Source of the DNA: Kumtagia sp963829135
Lineage (GTDB): Bacteria > Pseudomonadota > Alphaproteobacteria > Rhizobiales > Rhizobiaceae
Direction: 5' to 3'
DNA length: 64,000 nucleotides
Assembly: GCA_963829135.1 (NCBI GenBank)
Contig: CAWHHO010000005.1
Coordinates: forward strand, 985,740 to 1,049,739
Shown here in pieces: positions 1-8,307 of this stretch (position 1 is its first letter; each line of letters begins with the position of its first letter). Below the pieces are notes generated by a model. The model had not been told where the DNA came from and made no database searches. It saw only the letters and a program-made list of their open reading frames with translations. Position numbers and translations under genes: made by a program.

Positions 1-204
1 CGACTTGCCGGACCCCGACAGGCCCATCAGCACCGAGATCTCGCCCTCGTTGACCGTCAGATTGGCGCCGGCGCAGCCTAGAACATTGCCGGTTTTCTCG
101 AGGATTTCGGCGCGCGTGGCGCCATTGTCGATCAGGGCGAGCGAACCTGCCGTGTCGCTGCCGAACACTATATCCACATTGCGGAAATCGACGGCGACGT
201 TCAT
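1..204 (-). CDS. choV: choline/glycine betaine ABC transporter ATP-binding protein ChoV (N-terminal part)
   Basis: This is the first 68 residues of an ABC ATPase, cut off by the left edge of the window. The reading ends inside the Walker A motif GLSGSGKS, which lies about 60 residues in, as in ProV-type ATPases that carry an N-terminal extension before the P-loop. It would power uptake of choline or glycine betaine through the permease encoded just upstream. Its ATG overlaps the TGA of choW in an ATGA arrangement, so the two are probably translationally coupled. Substrate choice of choline over betaine is inferred from the neighbouring binding protein and from rhizobial choXWV operons. Confidence 0.85.
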   Translation of the reverse strand, partial: MNVAVDFRNVDIVFGSDTAGSLALIDNGATRAEILEKTGNVLGCAGANLTVNEGEISVLMGLSGSGKS

Positions 205-1055
205 TTCTTGCCTCCCACGCCAATACGGGTCATTCGGTCGAGGACAATAGCCAGAACAACGATCGCCAGACCGGCTTCAAGGCCGAGATCGATCTTGCGT
301 GAGCCCAGCGCCCGGTTGATCTCGGTGCCGAGGCCGCCGGCGCCGATAAGCGCCGCGAAAACCACCATCGACAGCGACAGCATGATGCATTGGGTCAGCC
401 CGGCCATGATGGTCGGCAGCGCCGCTGGCAGCTCGACCTTCCACAACAGCTGGCTTCTGGTCGCGCCGAAGGATTCGCCGGCTTCGACGATCGCCTTCGG
501 GATGCTGGTCATGCCGAGATGCGTCAGCCGCACGGCGGTCGGAATAACGAAGATAATTGTGACGATAAGGCCCGGTGCGTTGCCGAGGCCAAACAGGGTC
601 AGGACCGGAATCAGGTAAACGAAGGTTGGCAGCGTCTGCATAAGGTCGAGCACCGGCAGCATGACGCGGTAGACCTTGGGCTTGTGGGCCGCCCAGATGC
701 CCAGCGGCACGCCGATGGCCATGGACGCGGCGGCAGCGGCTACAACAAGCACCAGTGTCTCGACTGTCTGCTTCCACAGTCCCTGGTTGATGATAAACAG
801 CAAGCCGAGCGCAACGCCGATTGCCAAGGCGCGCGATTTCTGCAGGTACCAGGCCAGCAGGGCAATCAGCGCGACGAGAAGGACCGGGGGCAGCAGCAGC
901 AGTCCGTCGACGATGCCGTCGAGGATAAAGTTCAGGCCGGTTGAGAAGCCGCGGAACAGCGCATTGAAATTGTCGGTGAGGAAGGTGAAGAACGCCTTTC
1001 CCCAGGCTCCGATCGGAATTTTATACGTCGCCAGAAATTTCGAGATCGGATCCAT
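201..1055 (-). CDS. choW: choline/glycine betaine ABC transporter permease ChoW
   Basis: A 284-residue inner-membrane permease of the ProW/OpuAB type. Several hydrophobic segments surround the permease signature region (ATRSQLLWKVELPAALPTIM, about residues 200-220), where the EAA loop contacts the ATPase. The stretch around LDLMQTLPTFVYLIPVL is characteristic of quaternary-amine permeases. It is the middle gene of a minus-strand choX-choW-choV operon. A hairpin lies between choX and choW, and the stop overlaps the choV start. Length is normal for the family, and the reading frame is intact. Confidence 0.9.
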   Translation of the reverse strand: MDPISKFLATYKIPIGAWGKAFFTFLTDNFNALFRGFSTGLNFILDGIVDGLLLLPPVLLVALIALLAWYLQKSRALAIGVALGLLFIINQGLWKQTVETLVLVVAAAAASMAIGVPLGIWAAHKPKVYRVMLPVLDLMQTLPTFVYLIPVLTLFGLGNAPGLIVTIIFVIPTAVRLTHLGMTSIPKAIVEAGESFGATRSQLLWKVELPAALPTIMAGLTQCIMLSLSMVVFAALIGAGGLGTEINRALGSRKIDLGLEAGLAIVVLAIVLDRMTRIGVGGKK

Positions 1056-1114
1056 TTCGCCCCCTCTGGTGAAACGTGCCGGCCGCCCACCCTCAGCCGA
1101 TCATGTCATAGCCA

Positions 1115-1147
1115 ACCAAAAAGGGCAGCACCCTTCGGGGCTGCCCT
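1115..1147 (-). terminator. stem-loop with T-run between choX and choW
   Basis: On the minus strand, AGGGCAGC and GCTGCCCT form an 8-bp stem around a short GC-rich loop, followed by TTTTT. It sits about 25 bases after the choX stop and before choW. In binding-protein transporter operons such a hairpin commonly acts as a partial terminator or 3' stabiliser, giving more binding protein than permease. That role is inferred here. Confidence 0.7.
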
Positions 1148-1173
1148 CCTATTTGTTCGGTCAAGTCAATCGC

Positions 1174-2109
1174 TCAGCCGCCGAGCGCCGTCTTTACCGC
1201 GGCAGCGGCGTCGCCGCCGTCGAAGGTTGTTACGCCTGCAATCCAGGGCGTGACAGCGTCGGGATTCTTCTTCAGCCATTCTGTCGCTGCAGTATTGGCG
1301 TCACTGCCCTTCAGGATGGTGTCCATCATCACACCTTCCATATCCAGGTTGAATTTGAGGTTCGAGATCAGCTTGCCGGCGTTCGGGCACTCGGCGAGAT
1401 AGCCCTTGCGCACATTGGTCAGCACGGTTGCCGCGCCAAAACCGGAGTCGCCCATTCCGTCCAGATATTTGAGGTCCATGGCGCCCATGACCGGATGCGG
1501 CGTCCAGCCGAGGAAGGCGATCCACTGCTTGTCCTTGATCGACTGTTCGGCCTGCGTCAGCATGCCGGCCTCCGAGGATTCAACCAGTTCGTAACCTTCG
1601 AGATTGTTCTCCGGCTTGCCGATCATGTCGAGGATGATGCGGTTGCCGTCATTGCCGGCCTCGATGCCGTAGATCTTTCCGTCGAACTTGTCCTTGAACT
1701 TGCCGAGATCGGTCAGCGTCTTCACGCCGCCCTCGGCGACATAGGCCGGCACGACGATGCCGTAGCCGGCGCCGTCGAGGTTCTCGCCGATGGTTTCGAC
1801 CGAGCCGTCGGCCGTATATTCCTTGATGTCGCTGGTCATCGAGGGCATCCAGTTGCCGAGGAAGACGTCGAGATCGTTGTTCTTCAGCGAAGCGTAGGTG
1901 ACCGGCACCGAGAGCTGGATCACTTCCGGCTCATAGCCCAGCGCGGTGAGCAGCACCGAAGCGACGCCGGTTGTCGCCTGGATGTCGGTCCAGCCGACGT
2001 CGGAAAGGCGAACCTTCTTGCAGCTTTCGGCATCGCCTGCGAATGCCGACCCAGCGGCAATCGAAATTGCCATGCCGGTCGATGCGGCGAGGATTTTTAT
2101 GCGTGACAT
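1174..2109 (-). CDS. choX: choline ABC transporter periplasmic substrate-binding protein ChoX
   Basis: A 311-residue OpuAC-type solute-binding protein. It begins with a clear Sec signal peptide (MSRIKILAASTGMAISIAAG, cleavage near AFA-GD). Tryptophans in VGWTD, LGNWMPSM and LGWTPHPVMG fit the aromatic box that holds the trimethylammonium group in ChoX/ProX proteins. It acts in the periplasm and hands ligand to the ChoW/ChoV membrane complex. It is the first gene of the operon; the roughly 270 bp upstream separate it from a divergent gene and should hold the promoter. Choline is the likelier ligand by analogy with Sinorhizobium ChoX; glycine betaine or acetylcholine is possible. Confidence 0.88.
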   Translation of the reverse strand: MSRIKILAASTGMAISIAAGSAFAGDAESCKKVRLSDVGWTDIQATTGVASVLLTALGYEPEVIQLSVPVTYASLKNNDLDVFLGNWMPSMTSDIKEYTADGSVETIGENLDGAGYGIVVPAYVAEGGVKTLTDLGKFKDKFDGKIYGIEAGNDGNRIILDMIGKPENNLEGYELVESSEAGMLTQAEQSIKDKQWIAFLGWTPHPVMGAMDLKYLDGMGDSGFGAATVLTNVRKGYLAECPNAGKLISNLKFNLDMEGVMMDTILKGSDANTAATEWLKKNPDAVTPWIAGVTTFDGGDAAAAVKTALGG

Positions 2110-2379
2110 TCACTAGTTCTCCCATTGTTATTCTATTTTCGGGGCGCTGACGCCCCATCTGGCCCAAGCCAAACACCATTCTGGCGTGGTTTCAAGCGCC
2201 ATCGCCGCGCAATGTACGCCAAGCTGGCGTCAAATCGCGACAAATCTCTTCCCAAAGTCGCCATTCGGCAAACTGTAACGACGCGGTCGAATAGAAGATC
2301 GCATGGACCTCAAGCGCCTTTCATTCGGTAAGGGCGTTACCTATATTCGACCCCACCTTGCGCCGACCCCGGGAGAGAC

Positions 2380-3474
2380 ATGATGGCGACGTTGCAGAAT
2401 TTCGATGCCGAGATTGCGAAGACCCAAAAGGTCGTGGAGGAGATGCGCTCCAAGATCGAGCAGTCCGGCACGGTGCTCGACAAAATCGCCACGACGGACA
2501 AGAAGATCGGCGCCACCGATTTCGACATCGAGAACGCCCAGATCCAGGATGTCATCGCCCAGCAGAAGGTGATGGAATCCAACATCGCGGATCTCATCAT
2601 CGGTCTCGAAGACGCCACCAACGCGTTCGGCTCCGAATTCGAGAACATGAAGAGCTTCACCGGCTGGGAAAGCTTCGTCGGCATCTTCTCCGACGAATCC
2701 AAACAGCGCATGCGTACCGACCGCGTTCGCAACATGTCGCTGGCCGGCAATCTGCAGGAATTGCTGAGCAAGTCCGACACCATCGTCGGCATCCTGAAAG
2801 CGCAGAAGCAGGTGCTTGCCGAGCGCTACAAGACGTCCGAGACCAGCCTTTCGCAGGTGATCGAGCGGCGCAAGGGCACGATGACCAACCTCGAAGCCGT
2901 GCAGAAGCGCATCGAGGAGTTGAACCCGCTGCTGCTCGACATCGAGAACAAGATCGCCGCGTCTACCAGCCAGAAGGAGCGCACCGAGCTTGAGGGCGAC
3001 CGCTCGAAGCTGGCAACGGAGTACAACGAGAAGCAGGCGAAGGAGCAGGAACTGCTGGCCGAAAGCCAGACGCTGGAGCGCTACACCTCGATGTTCCAGA
3101 CCTTCGTGGATTCGCTCAACAACCAGATCGCCGCGCAGAACACGCTGATCAACAAGCTGACCATCGACACCGAGCAGCGCATCGTCCTCTACAAGGCGCT
3201 CGAGGATAGCTTGAAGACGGCGGCGCAGCAGGATGTCGCGCACAAGATCAATACGCTGGGCAGCCAGGTCGACAACACCGCCGAGGAGACAATGGCCGGC
3301 ATCGGCGCGGCGGCGCAGAAGCACATCGGCGACCTGCTTGAAATGCACGAGAAGAACATGGTGGCGACCGCCGACATCCAGCGCCGCAAGAAGCTGGCCG
3401 ATGACGCCTTCGCCCGCCGCTTCGAGGAAGTGCTGAGAAAGCACAACGCATCGGACTACGTGCAGCAGTCGTAA
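2380..3474 (+). CDS. uncharacterised coiled-coil protein
   Basis: A 364-residue soluble, acidic protein with long predicted coiled coils (heptad-rich stretches about residues 1-60 and 130-260) and no signal peptide or membrane segment. I do not recognise a named domain. It is the first gene of a same-strand run with the next uncharacterised gene, an AAA+ ATPase and a DUF2333 membrane protein. A scaffolding or filament-forming partner of that ATPase is a reasonable guess, but only that. A second ATG (2383) follows the first directly, so the start may be one codon later. The frame is intact and codon use matches the neighbours. Confidence 0.8.
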   Translation: MMATLQNFDAEIAKTQKVVEEMRSKIEQSGTVLDKIATTDKKIGATDFDIENAQIQDVIAQQKVMESNIADLIIGLEDATNAFGSEFENMKSFTGWESFVGIFSDESKQRMRTDRVRNMSLAGNLQELLSKSDTIVGILKAQKQVLAERYKTSETSLSQVIERRKGTMTNLEAVQKRIEELNPLLLDIENKIAASTSQKERTELEGDRSKLATEYNEKQAKEQELLAESQTLERYTSMFQTFVDSLNNQIAAQNTLINKLTIDTEQRIVLYKALEDSLKTAAQQDVAHKINTLGSQVDNTAEETMAGIGAAAQKHIGDLLEMHEKNMVATADIQRRKKLADDAFARRFEEVLRKHNASDYVQQS

Positions 3475-3507
3475 GCTGCGCGCTGCCGCCGGTTAGCGTG
3501 TTGATGC

Positions 3508-3745
3508 ACCCCTCATCCGACCTCGCTTCGCTCGGCCACCTTCTCCCACAAGGGGAGAAGGTAAAGCGCTCATGGCTGCCAGGCGCTGATGCCTTACCCT
3601 CCACCCTGTGGGGACGTCGGCGAACGGACGGAACGAAGTGAAGTTCGTGAGACGGGGGTGGGGGTACGAGAATGCGCGAAAGTCTTTTGCCCCCACCCCG
3701 ATCCGCTGCGCGGATCGACCCTCCCACAAGGGGGAGGGTGAGGCG
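3508..3745. repeat. rhizobial-type intergenic palindromic repeats
   Basis: Two or three small inverted-repeat units lie back to back between the coiled-coil gene and the next gene. One is of the form cctcatccg...ccttctcccacaaggggagaagg (3508-3565). Another contains ctccaccctgtgggg... and ccctcccacaagggggaggg with the palindrome gatccgctgcgcggatc (3590-3740). Similar units recur at 7745-7796, 8262-8298, 13601-13650 and 31787-31852. They resemble the short intergenic mosaic elements scattered through Mesorhizobium and related genomes. Confidence 0.7.
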
Positions 3746-3747
3746 CC

Positions 3748-4896
3748 ATGACCACATCCGCCGACGATCCTGCCATCCGCTATTTCGCCGCCATATCGTC
3801 GGCGCTGGACGGGCTTGGCATCTTCATGCGCGACGATTCCTCGCCGCTTTACAGACACGGCGTGGTTGCCAAGATCGTCGCCGATTACATCGCACGGCTG
3901 GAAATCTCGTTCGCCTGCTGGAAGAACCGGCTGGGTTTCCTCGACAAGTTCCGCATTTCGCGCGCCGAGAGCGGCTTTCCGGTCTACCAGAACCTGCTCG
4001 AACTGGAGAATGACCGCCGCACGGCCGACAAGCGGCTGGCAGCTATCCCCGAGCCGCAGGTGCTGCGCGCCGAGATGGCGGACTTCATTCTGCGCCACAA
4101 GGAATTCCCCGAGGCGCTGCAAAGCTCGCTGGCGGAGCGGCTGTATCTGCAGGATGTCGGCGCCGGAGCGGTGTTCAGCCCGTTCAATCTCGCTCAAACG
4201 TCGAAGGTCTCGGTCAACCCGAAGACCTTCCGGCCCTACTACCTCGTCCACTGGGCATCGTTCGACGGCAGCGCCAACCTGCCGCTGATCTATATGGCCA
4301 CCATCGAGGATTCCTCTCCCGCGATGATCGAGCAGCTCGTCGGCGAGAACGGCAAGCTGAAGGACGACGTGGAAATCCCCCTGCCCGTCGACGGCTTGCT
4401 CAATCCCGAACTCGCGCACCGCTTCGACGATTTCACCGAGAAGAACTCGGCTTACACGCTGTCGCCGGTCACCATCGCCACCAATCTCGACAAGGATTTC
4501 GAAACGCTGCATCCGAAACAGTTGCGCCGCGTCGTGCTCGGCCCGTTCTATTCGGCCGGGATCACCGAGAACAACTCGGTGGTCACCGAAGTGCTGTCAA
4601 AGGTGCGCAAGCCGGAAAACGCCTGGCTGCTCACCTGGACGCTGCAGGAGGTCTATTCCAAGGCGGAGAAGCCTGGCCGCAAGGGGCTGTGGTCGAGCGA
4701 GAAGACCACGCAGGAGTTCCATATCAACACCGACGATCTGGAAGCCACGCGGCAGGGCGTTTCGAGCTACGAGAAACATGCGCTGGTGCCGCACGAAGCC
4801 TATCAGGCGCTCTACGCCGCTGGCGAAACGCAAAAGATCTTCGACGGCTACAAGGTTCACATTCTGTCCAAGGGGCAGGTGATCAGCGATGTGTAG
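3748..4896 (+). CDS. conserved protein of unknown function in the AAA+/DUF2333 cluster
   Basis: A 382-residue, mainly hydrophilic protein without signal peptide or membrane segment. I recognise no catalytic motif. The second half (about residues 150-260) has a beta-rich character with text such as YYLVHWASFDGSANLPLIYM. The ORF is intact, starts with ATG right after the repeat block and ends 109 bp before the AAA+ ATPase, which makes an operon likely. Its role is probably tied to that ATPase; nothing in the sequence lets me say more. Confidence 0.75.
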   Translation: MTTSADDPAIRYFAAISSALDGLGIFMRDDSSPLYRHGVVAKIVADYIARLEISFACWKNRLGFLDKFRISRAESGFPVYQNLLELENDRRTADKRLAAIPEPQVLRAEMADFILRHKEFPEALQSSLAERLYLQDVGAGAVFSPFNLAQTSKVSVNPKTFRPYYLVHWASFDGSANLPLIYMATIEDSSPAMIEQLVGENGKLKDDVEIPLPVDGLLNPELAHRFDDFTEKNSAYTLSPVTIATNLDKDFETLHPKQLRRVVLGPFYSAGITENNSVVTEVLSKVRKPENAWLLTWTLQEVYSKAEKPGRKGLWSSEKTTQEFHINTDDLEATRQGVSSYEKHALVPHEAYQALYAAGETQKIFDGYKVHILSKGQVISDV

Positions 4897-5005
4897 CGTC
4901 GGTCGTCCGGCGTCGGTCGTCGGTCGCCACGAACCTGCGATTGGCTCCGCCCGGCATCGGGTGACGATGACGGACGACCGACGAATTCCGAATGACGAGG
5001 TAATA

Positions 5006-6919
5006 ATGGACACCGGACTGACGACGATCCCCGAAGCGGATATCGAGAAGCACCGCCCTACCGCGCAGTCGATGATCACTCGCGTTGTGGTCTTGGAGGA
5101 TTCGTCCGGCCAGTCCGGCACCGCGCTCGCCGGCACGAACCGGCGCTTCGTTTCCACCGTCTCTACCGGTTCGGTGCGCCGCACCGCGAAATCGAACTGT
5201 CGAAGACCGTCGCCGCCATCCGCCCCGACGATCAGTTGATGTCGATCGGCCAGCACACGCTGCTGTTCCGCGCGCGCCGCGGCATTGCGATTGCGCTGGC
5301 AGTCGCGGACGTGTTTGCCAGAGGCACGGATCTCGAAAGCCTTCAGGCGAAAAATACGCGCGCGCCGCTCGAAGGTGAAGACGCTGCGCACTTCAAGAAG
5401 CTTCTGTCAGCATCGGCTTACGTATCGGCATTCGCCTTCGCGTCTTATCTCTGGCAGTTGATCGACAGCGATGGCGAAGCGCCAAACGACATCGCCGAAC
5501 CGAATTTTCTCTTCGACACCGCGCAGGATGCAATCAAATCCGTCGTCGCCGGCCTCGATCATGCGCTGGTCGGCGCCAAGGACGACGCCGACCTCGCCAC
5601 CCGCGCAAAGGCATTCGCCCGCGTTGCCATTGACGGGCTGCTGACGCGGAAAGGCCGTTTCGACGGACTCGGCGCCTTCGAGGACGCGCATATCCGTATC
5701 GATGCGGATGACTTCACGCTCGACGGCTTCGATGTCGCGCCGGGCAAGAAATCCAAGCCGCTGGTCATGACGCTTCAAGAAGCCGGAAGAGGTCGTCGGC
5801 AACCACATCGCAAAATACCAGTCGGTCAAGCTCGCCAAGATGCTCATGGCTTACGATTTCGACCGCGAACTCAACCCATTCGTAGAGCTTGGCGGCTTTC
5901 TGTTCACCTTCATCGGCGACGGCGCGCCGGGCACCGGGCAAGACGACGCTGATCCAGATGATCGCCGGCCTCGTCAGCAATTACGCGCAGGTTGCCGGCT
6001 ATCCCTTCCGTATACGAGAATTTCGGCGTCGACCAGATTTCTTCCTACCAAGGCAAGTCCGGCCAGAACTGCCGCCAGTTCATCAACAACATCCTCGACA
6101 CCCGCGCCATCGGTTTCGGCACGATCGACGATATCGACCAGGTGGCGGCGAAGCGCTCCGACGATCGCGCCTCGGCCGGCCAGCAGGAGATCACGGGCGT
6201 GCTGATGGATGCATTTGCCGGCGCCGGCACGGTGGTGCGCGGCAACTGCTCCTTCGGCATGTTCTCGAACTATCCGGAAAACGTCGATGACGCGCTGCGC
6301 CAGCGCGCCGGCGCGCGATGGCTGGTCGACGGCCCGCAGACGCGCGACGACTACATCGACATCTTCGTCCTGCTGGCCGGCAAGAACCACAAAATCCCGC
6401 TCGGCGAACACCAGCTCTATGCGGCCCAGCAAATCCAGCGCGCCGTCTCGGAGGACTATGAGGTCCTACGCCAAGCCGCATGAAGACGGGCTGATGAAGG
6501 TTTACGATCGCTTCATGAAGGAGGTCGGGGAGCCGAAGACGCTGGCAGACGTCGGCACCTATCTTCACGAGATCAAGGAGGCCGAGCCGCGCTTTACCGG
6601 CCGCGCCATCAAGAACGTCACCGACGCTATCAAGATGCGGGCCATGGACATCGAACTGCCGGACGACTGGTTCGAGAAGCCCGAAAACTTCATGCACAAG
6701 GGCTACGACGAGAAGAAAGCGATGATCGAGGAATTGCGCGGCCCGTTCTCGCTCGACATGGTCATGCAGGAGATCAACCGCTACGCCGATTCCGAATTCC
6801 GCTACTCCGACAAGTCCGACGATGCCGCCGTATCCAAGCTGCTGCGCGATGCCCGCCTGCGCGAACGCGCAGCGAAGGAGATGGAGGAGCTGAAGGCGAA
6901 GGGACTGTGGAATGCGTAG
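5006..6919 (+). pseudogene. AAA+ family ATPase, reading frame broken about five times
   Basis: Joined across frameshifts this encodes a protein of about 637 residues with an AAA+ core. Walker A is GAPGTGKT once an extra G near 5934-5939 is ignored. A Walker B-like IDDID lies at about 6125-6140, a sensor-1-like SNYPENVDDAL at about 6270-6297, and a following LRQRAG suits an arginine finger. The N-terminal 280 residues are unlike any domain I know. The frame changes near 5146-5154 (one base missing), 5768, 5936, 6011 and 6464 (each one base extra). The protein text remains smooth on both sides of each site, so these may be sequencing errors. True decay cannot be excluded, as five events in one gene exceed the density elsewhere. 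Confidence 0.75.
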
Positions 6920-6993
6920 ATGCACCCGCTACTTGCATAGCGTCGCCCTTCGCACTAAATTCTGGCTAGGCTGGCTAGAATTGGGACAGGATA

Positions 6994-7242
6994 ATGCGTG
7001 AAGTCGGAACATTGGAAGCGCGCAACTCGCTCAGCGCGCTGCTGGAACTGGTCGAGAAGGGCGAGGAGATTACGATCACGCGGCACGGCAAAGCTGTCGC
7101 GCGTCTCGTTCCGGCGATGAGCATTGATGAGCGACGGGCTAAGGCGCGCGAAGCGGCCGCGGCGCTTCTAAAACTTCGCGATTCCTTGCCAAAGGGTGGT
7201 CCATCGGTACTTGAGCTCATTGAAGAAGGTCGGCATCGTTGA
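6994..7242 (+). CDS. vapB: type II antitoxin, Phd/YefM-VapB type
   Basis: An 82-residue protein opening with MREVGTLEARNSLSALLELV and continuing ITITRHGKAVARLVP, the classic Phd/YefM DNA-binding fold in which a short beta strand follows the helix pair. The C-terminal half is charged and would wrap the toxin. It overlaps the following PIN-domain gene by four bases (TTGA), the usual antitoxin-first order. Such antitoxins bind operators in their own promoter; I did not identify one in the 75 bp upstream. The pair interrupts the unknown AAA+ cluster and is probably an insertion. Confidence 0.85.
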   Translation: MREVGTLEARNSLSALLELVEKGEEITITRHGKAVARLVPAMSIDERRAKAREAAAALLKLRDSLPKGGPSVLELIEEGRHR

Positions 7243-7661
7243 GCCTTGTTATTGACTCGTCGGTCGCGCTGGCTTGGGTGCTACCGGACGAATTGAATGT
7301 TATTGCAGATAGCGTTCTGTTACGTGTCTCCGATGAAGGTGCACTTGTCCCTCCAATCTTTCGCGCCGAAGTGGGAAATTCACTCAACGTCGCGCTTCGT
7401 CGAAAGCGTATTGATGGCGAAGGTCGACTTTATGCATTGAAGCAATTGAGCGGATTTACGATCGTCGTCGATCCCGACGCGGACGAGCATATCTGGTCTG
7501 AAGCGATCGATCTGGCGGACCGCCATCAGCTAACACTCTATGATGCGAGCTACCTTGAACTTGCTCTGAGAAGTGCCTTTCCCCTCGTAACTTTGGACAA
7601 ACGTCTGGCGCGCGCAGCACGGGATGCGGGACTTCGACCGTTGGACGGGTTAGATGCCTAA
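7239..7661 (+). CDS. vapC: VapC-like PIN-domain toxin ribonuclease
   Basis: A 140-residue PIN domain starting at TTG within the antitoxin stop. The acidic metal-binding residues are visible: Asp in LVIDSSVALAWVLPDE, Glu in FRAEVGN, Asp in LYDASYLELAL and Asp in LVTLDKRLARAA. VapC toxins cleave tRNA or rRNA when the antitoxin is degraded. The frame is intact and full length for the family, so the toxin is probably functional. The base composition is slightly more AT-rich than in the flanking genes, which fits a mobile module. Confidence 0.88.
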   Translation: MSLVIDSSVALAWVLPDELNVIADSVLLRVSDEGALVPPIFRAEVGNSLNVALRRKRIDGEGRLYALKQLSGFTIVVDPDADEHIWSEAIDLADRHQLTLYDASYLELALRSAFPLVTLDKRLARAARDAGLRPLDGLDA

Positions 7662-7670
7662 GGCGTAACG

Positions 7671-7730
7671 AATGGACCTCCTGCGCGAAAACGAACTGAT
7701 CTTCGGGCGGCTCCTGCCGATCGAGGAGCC
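7671..7730 (+). repeat. 60-bp direct repeat, left copy (5' end of the gene at 8308 duplicated)
   Basis: These 60 bases are identical to 8307-8366, the first codons of the uncharacterised gene starting at 8308. The left copy runs into an unrelated palindromic repeat and has no continuation. The two copies enclose the DUF559 remnant and lie just after the VapBC pair, so the arrangement looks like an insertion or duplication event that left the downstream copy intact. Confidence 0.9.
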
Positions 7731-7744
7731 GCCGCAAGGCTCTT

Positions 7745-7796
7745 CCTTCTCCCCGTTTACGGGGAGAAGGTGCCCGAAGGGCGGATGAGGGGCAGC
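7745..7796. repeat. intergenic palindromic repeat unit
   Basis: The unit reads ttctccccgtttacggggag followed by aaggtgcccgaagggcggatgagggg. The inner part forms a CTCCCCGT/ACGGGGAG hairpin. A shorter relative lies at 8262-8298 in the opposite orientation, so the DUF559 remnant is bracketed by these units as well as by the 60-bp direct repeat. Confidence 0.75.
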
Positions 7797-7800
7797 GCGA

Positions 7801-8200
7801 TGCGTGGTACAGACAATTACGCGAACGGCGCGAGCGCGTCCACTTGCGCAAGGCTGAGAACGATGCTGAGAGAAAAGCTCTGTGGTCAGAACTGAGTGGC
7901 CGTCGATTGAACGGTTGCAAAATTTGTCGCGCCAACTACCGATTGGACCCTACTTCGCGGATTTCGCTTGTCGTGAACGCGCGAATTAGTAGTCGAAATC
8001 GACGGCAGCCAGCATCTGGACAGCGACATATGACCGAAGACGCGATCAAATGATGATCGATGAACGGTTGGTCAGTTCTGAGATTTTGGAACATCGACGT
8101 GCTGCATTAAGCGGAAATGACGGTATTGGAAACGATCGCTCGCAGCGCTGGATGTGTCGATTGGATCGCTTTGTCGATGAGAACGATCTGCAGTTATAGA
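7801..8200 (+). pseudogene. DUF559 (restriction-endonuclease-like) gene, decayed
   Basis: Fragments in several frames align by eye with the DUF559 pattern. LRKAENDAERKALWSELSGR and RRLNGCK come first, then (in another frame) VVEIDGSQHLDS, then VLRFWNIDVL and a C-terminal DRFVDENDLQFYRSL. DUF559 proteins resemble very-short-patch-repair endonucleases and often travel with mobile DNA. At least four frame changes and an early stop make it non-functional as read. The usual order of the family motifs is preserved. It shares its insertion interval with VapBC. Confidence 0.65.
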
Positions 8201-8261
8201 AGTCTCTGCCACATATCGAAAGGCACATTCTTGACCGCTGGCGCCGCCACTCACCTCAGCC

Positions 8262-8298
8262 TCTTCGGGCACCTCTCCCCGTAAACGGGCGAAGGAAG
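8262..8298. repeat. intergenic palindromic repeat unit
   Basis: A shortened copy of the rhizobial intergenic element (cctcttcgggcacctctcccc then gtaaacgggcgaagg), just before the second copy of the 60-bp direct repeat. Confidence 0.6.
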
Positions 8299-8307
8299 GA
8301 ATTGAAA

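Noticed and set aside
676..2106. Long plus-strand open frame antisense to choW/choX
   Set aside because: High GC content keeps antisense frames open. The text is Gly/Ala/Arg-biased without family motifs, while the minus strand encodes clear ChoW and ChoX.
2341..3444. 367-codon minus-strand frame antisense to the coiled-coil gene
   Set aside because: It is a Leu/Arg-rich mirror of the coiled-coil codons. The plus strand has the better start, codon use and operon context.
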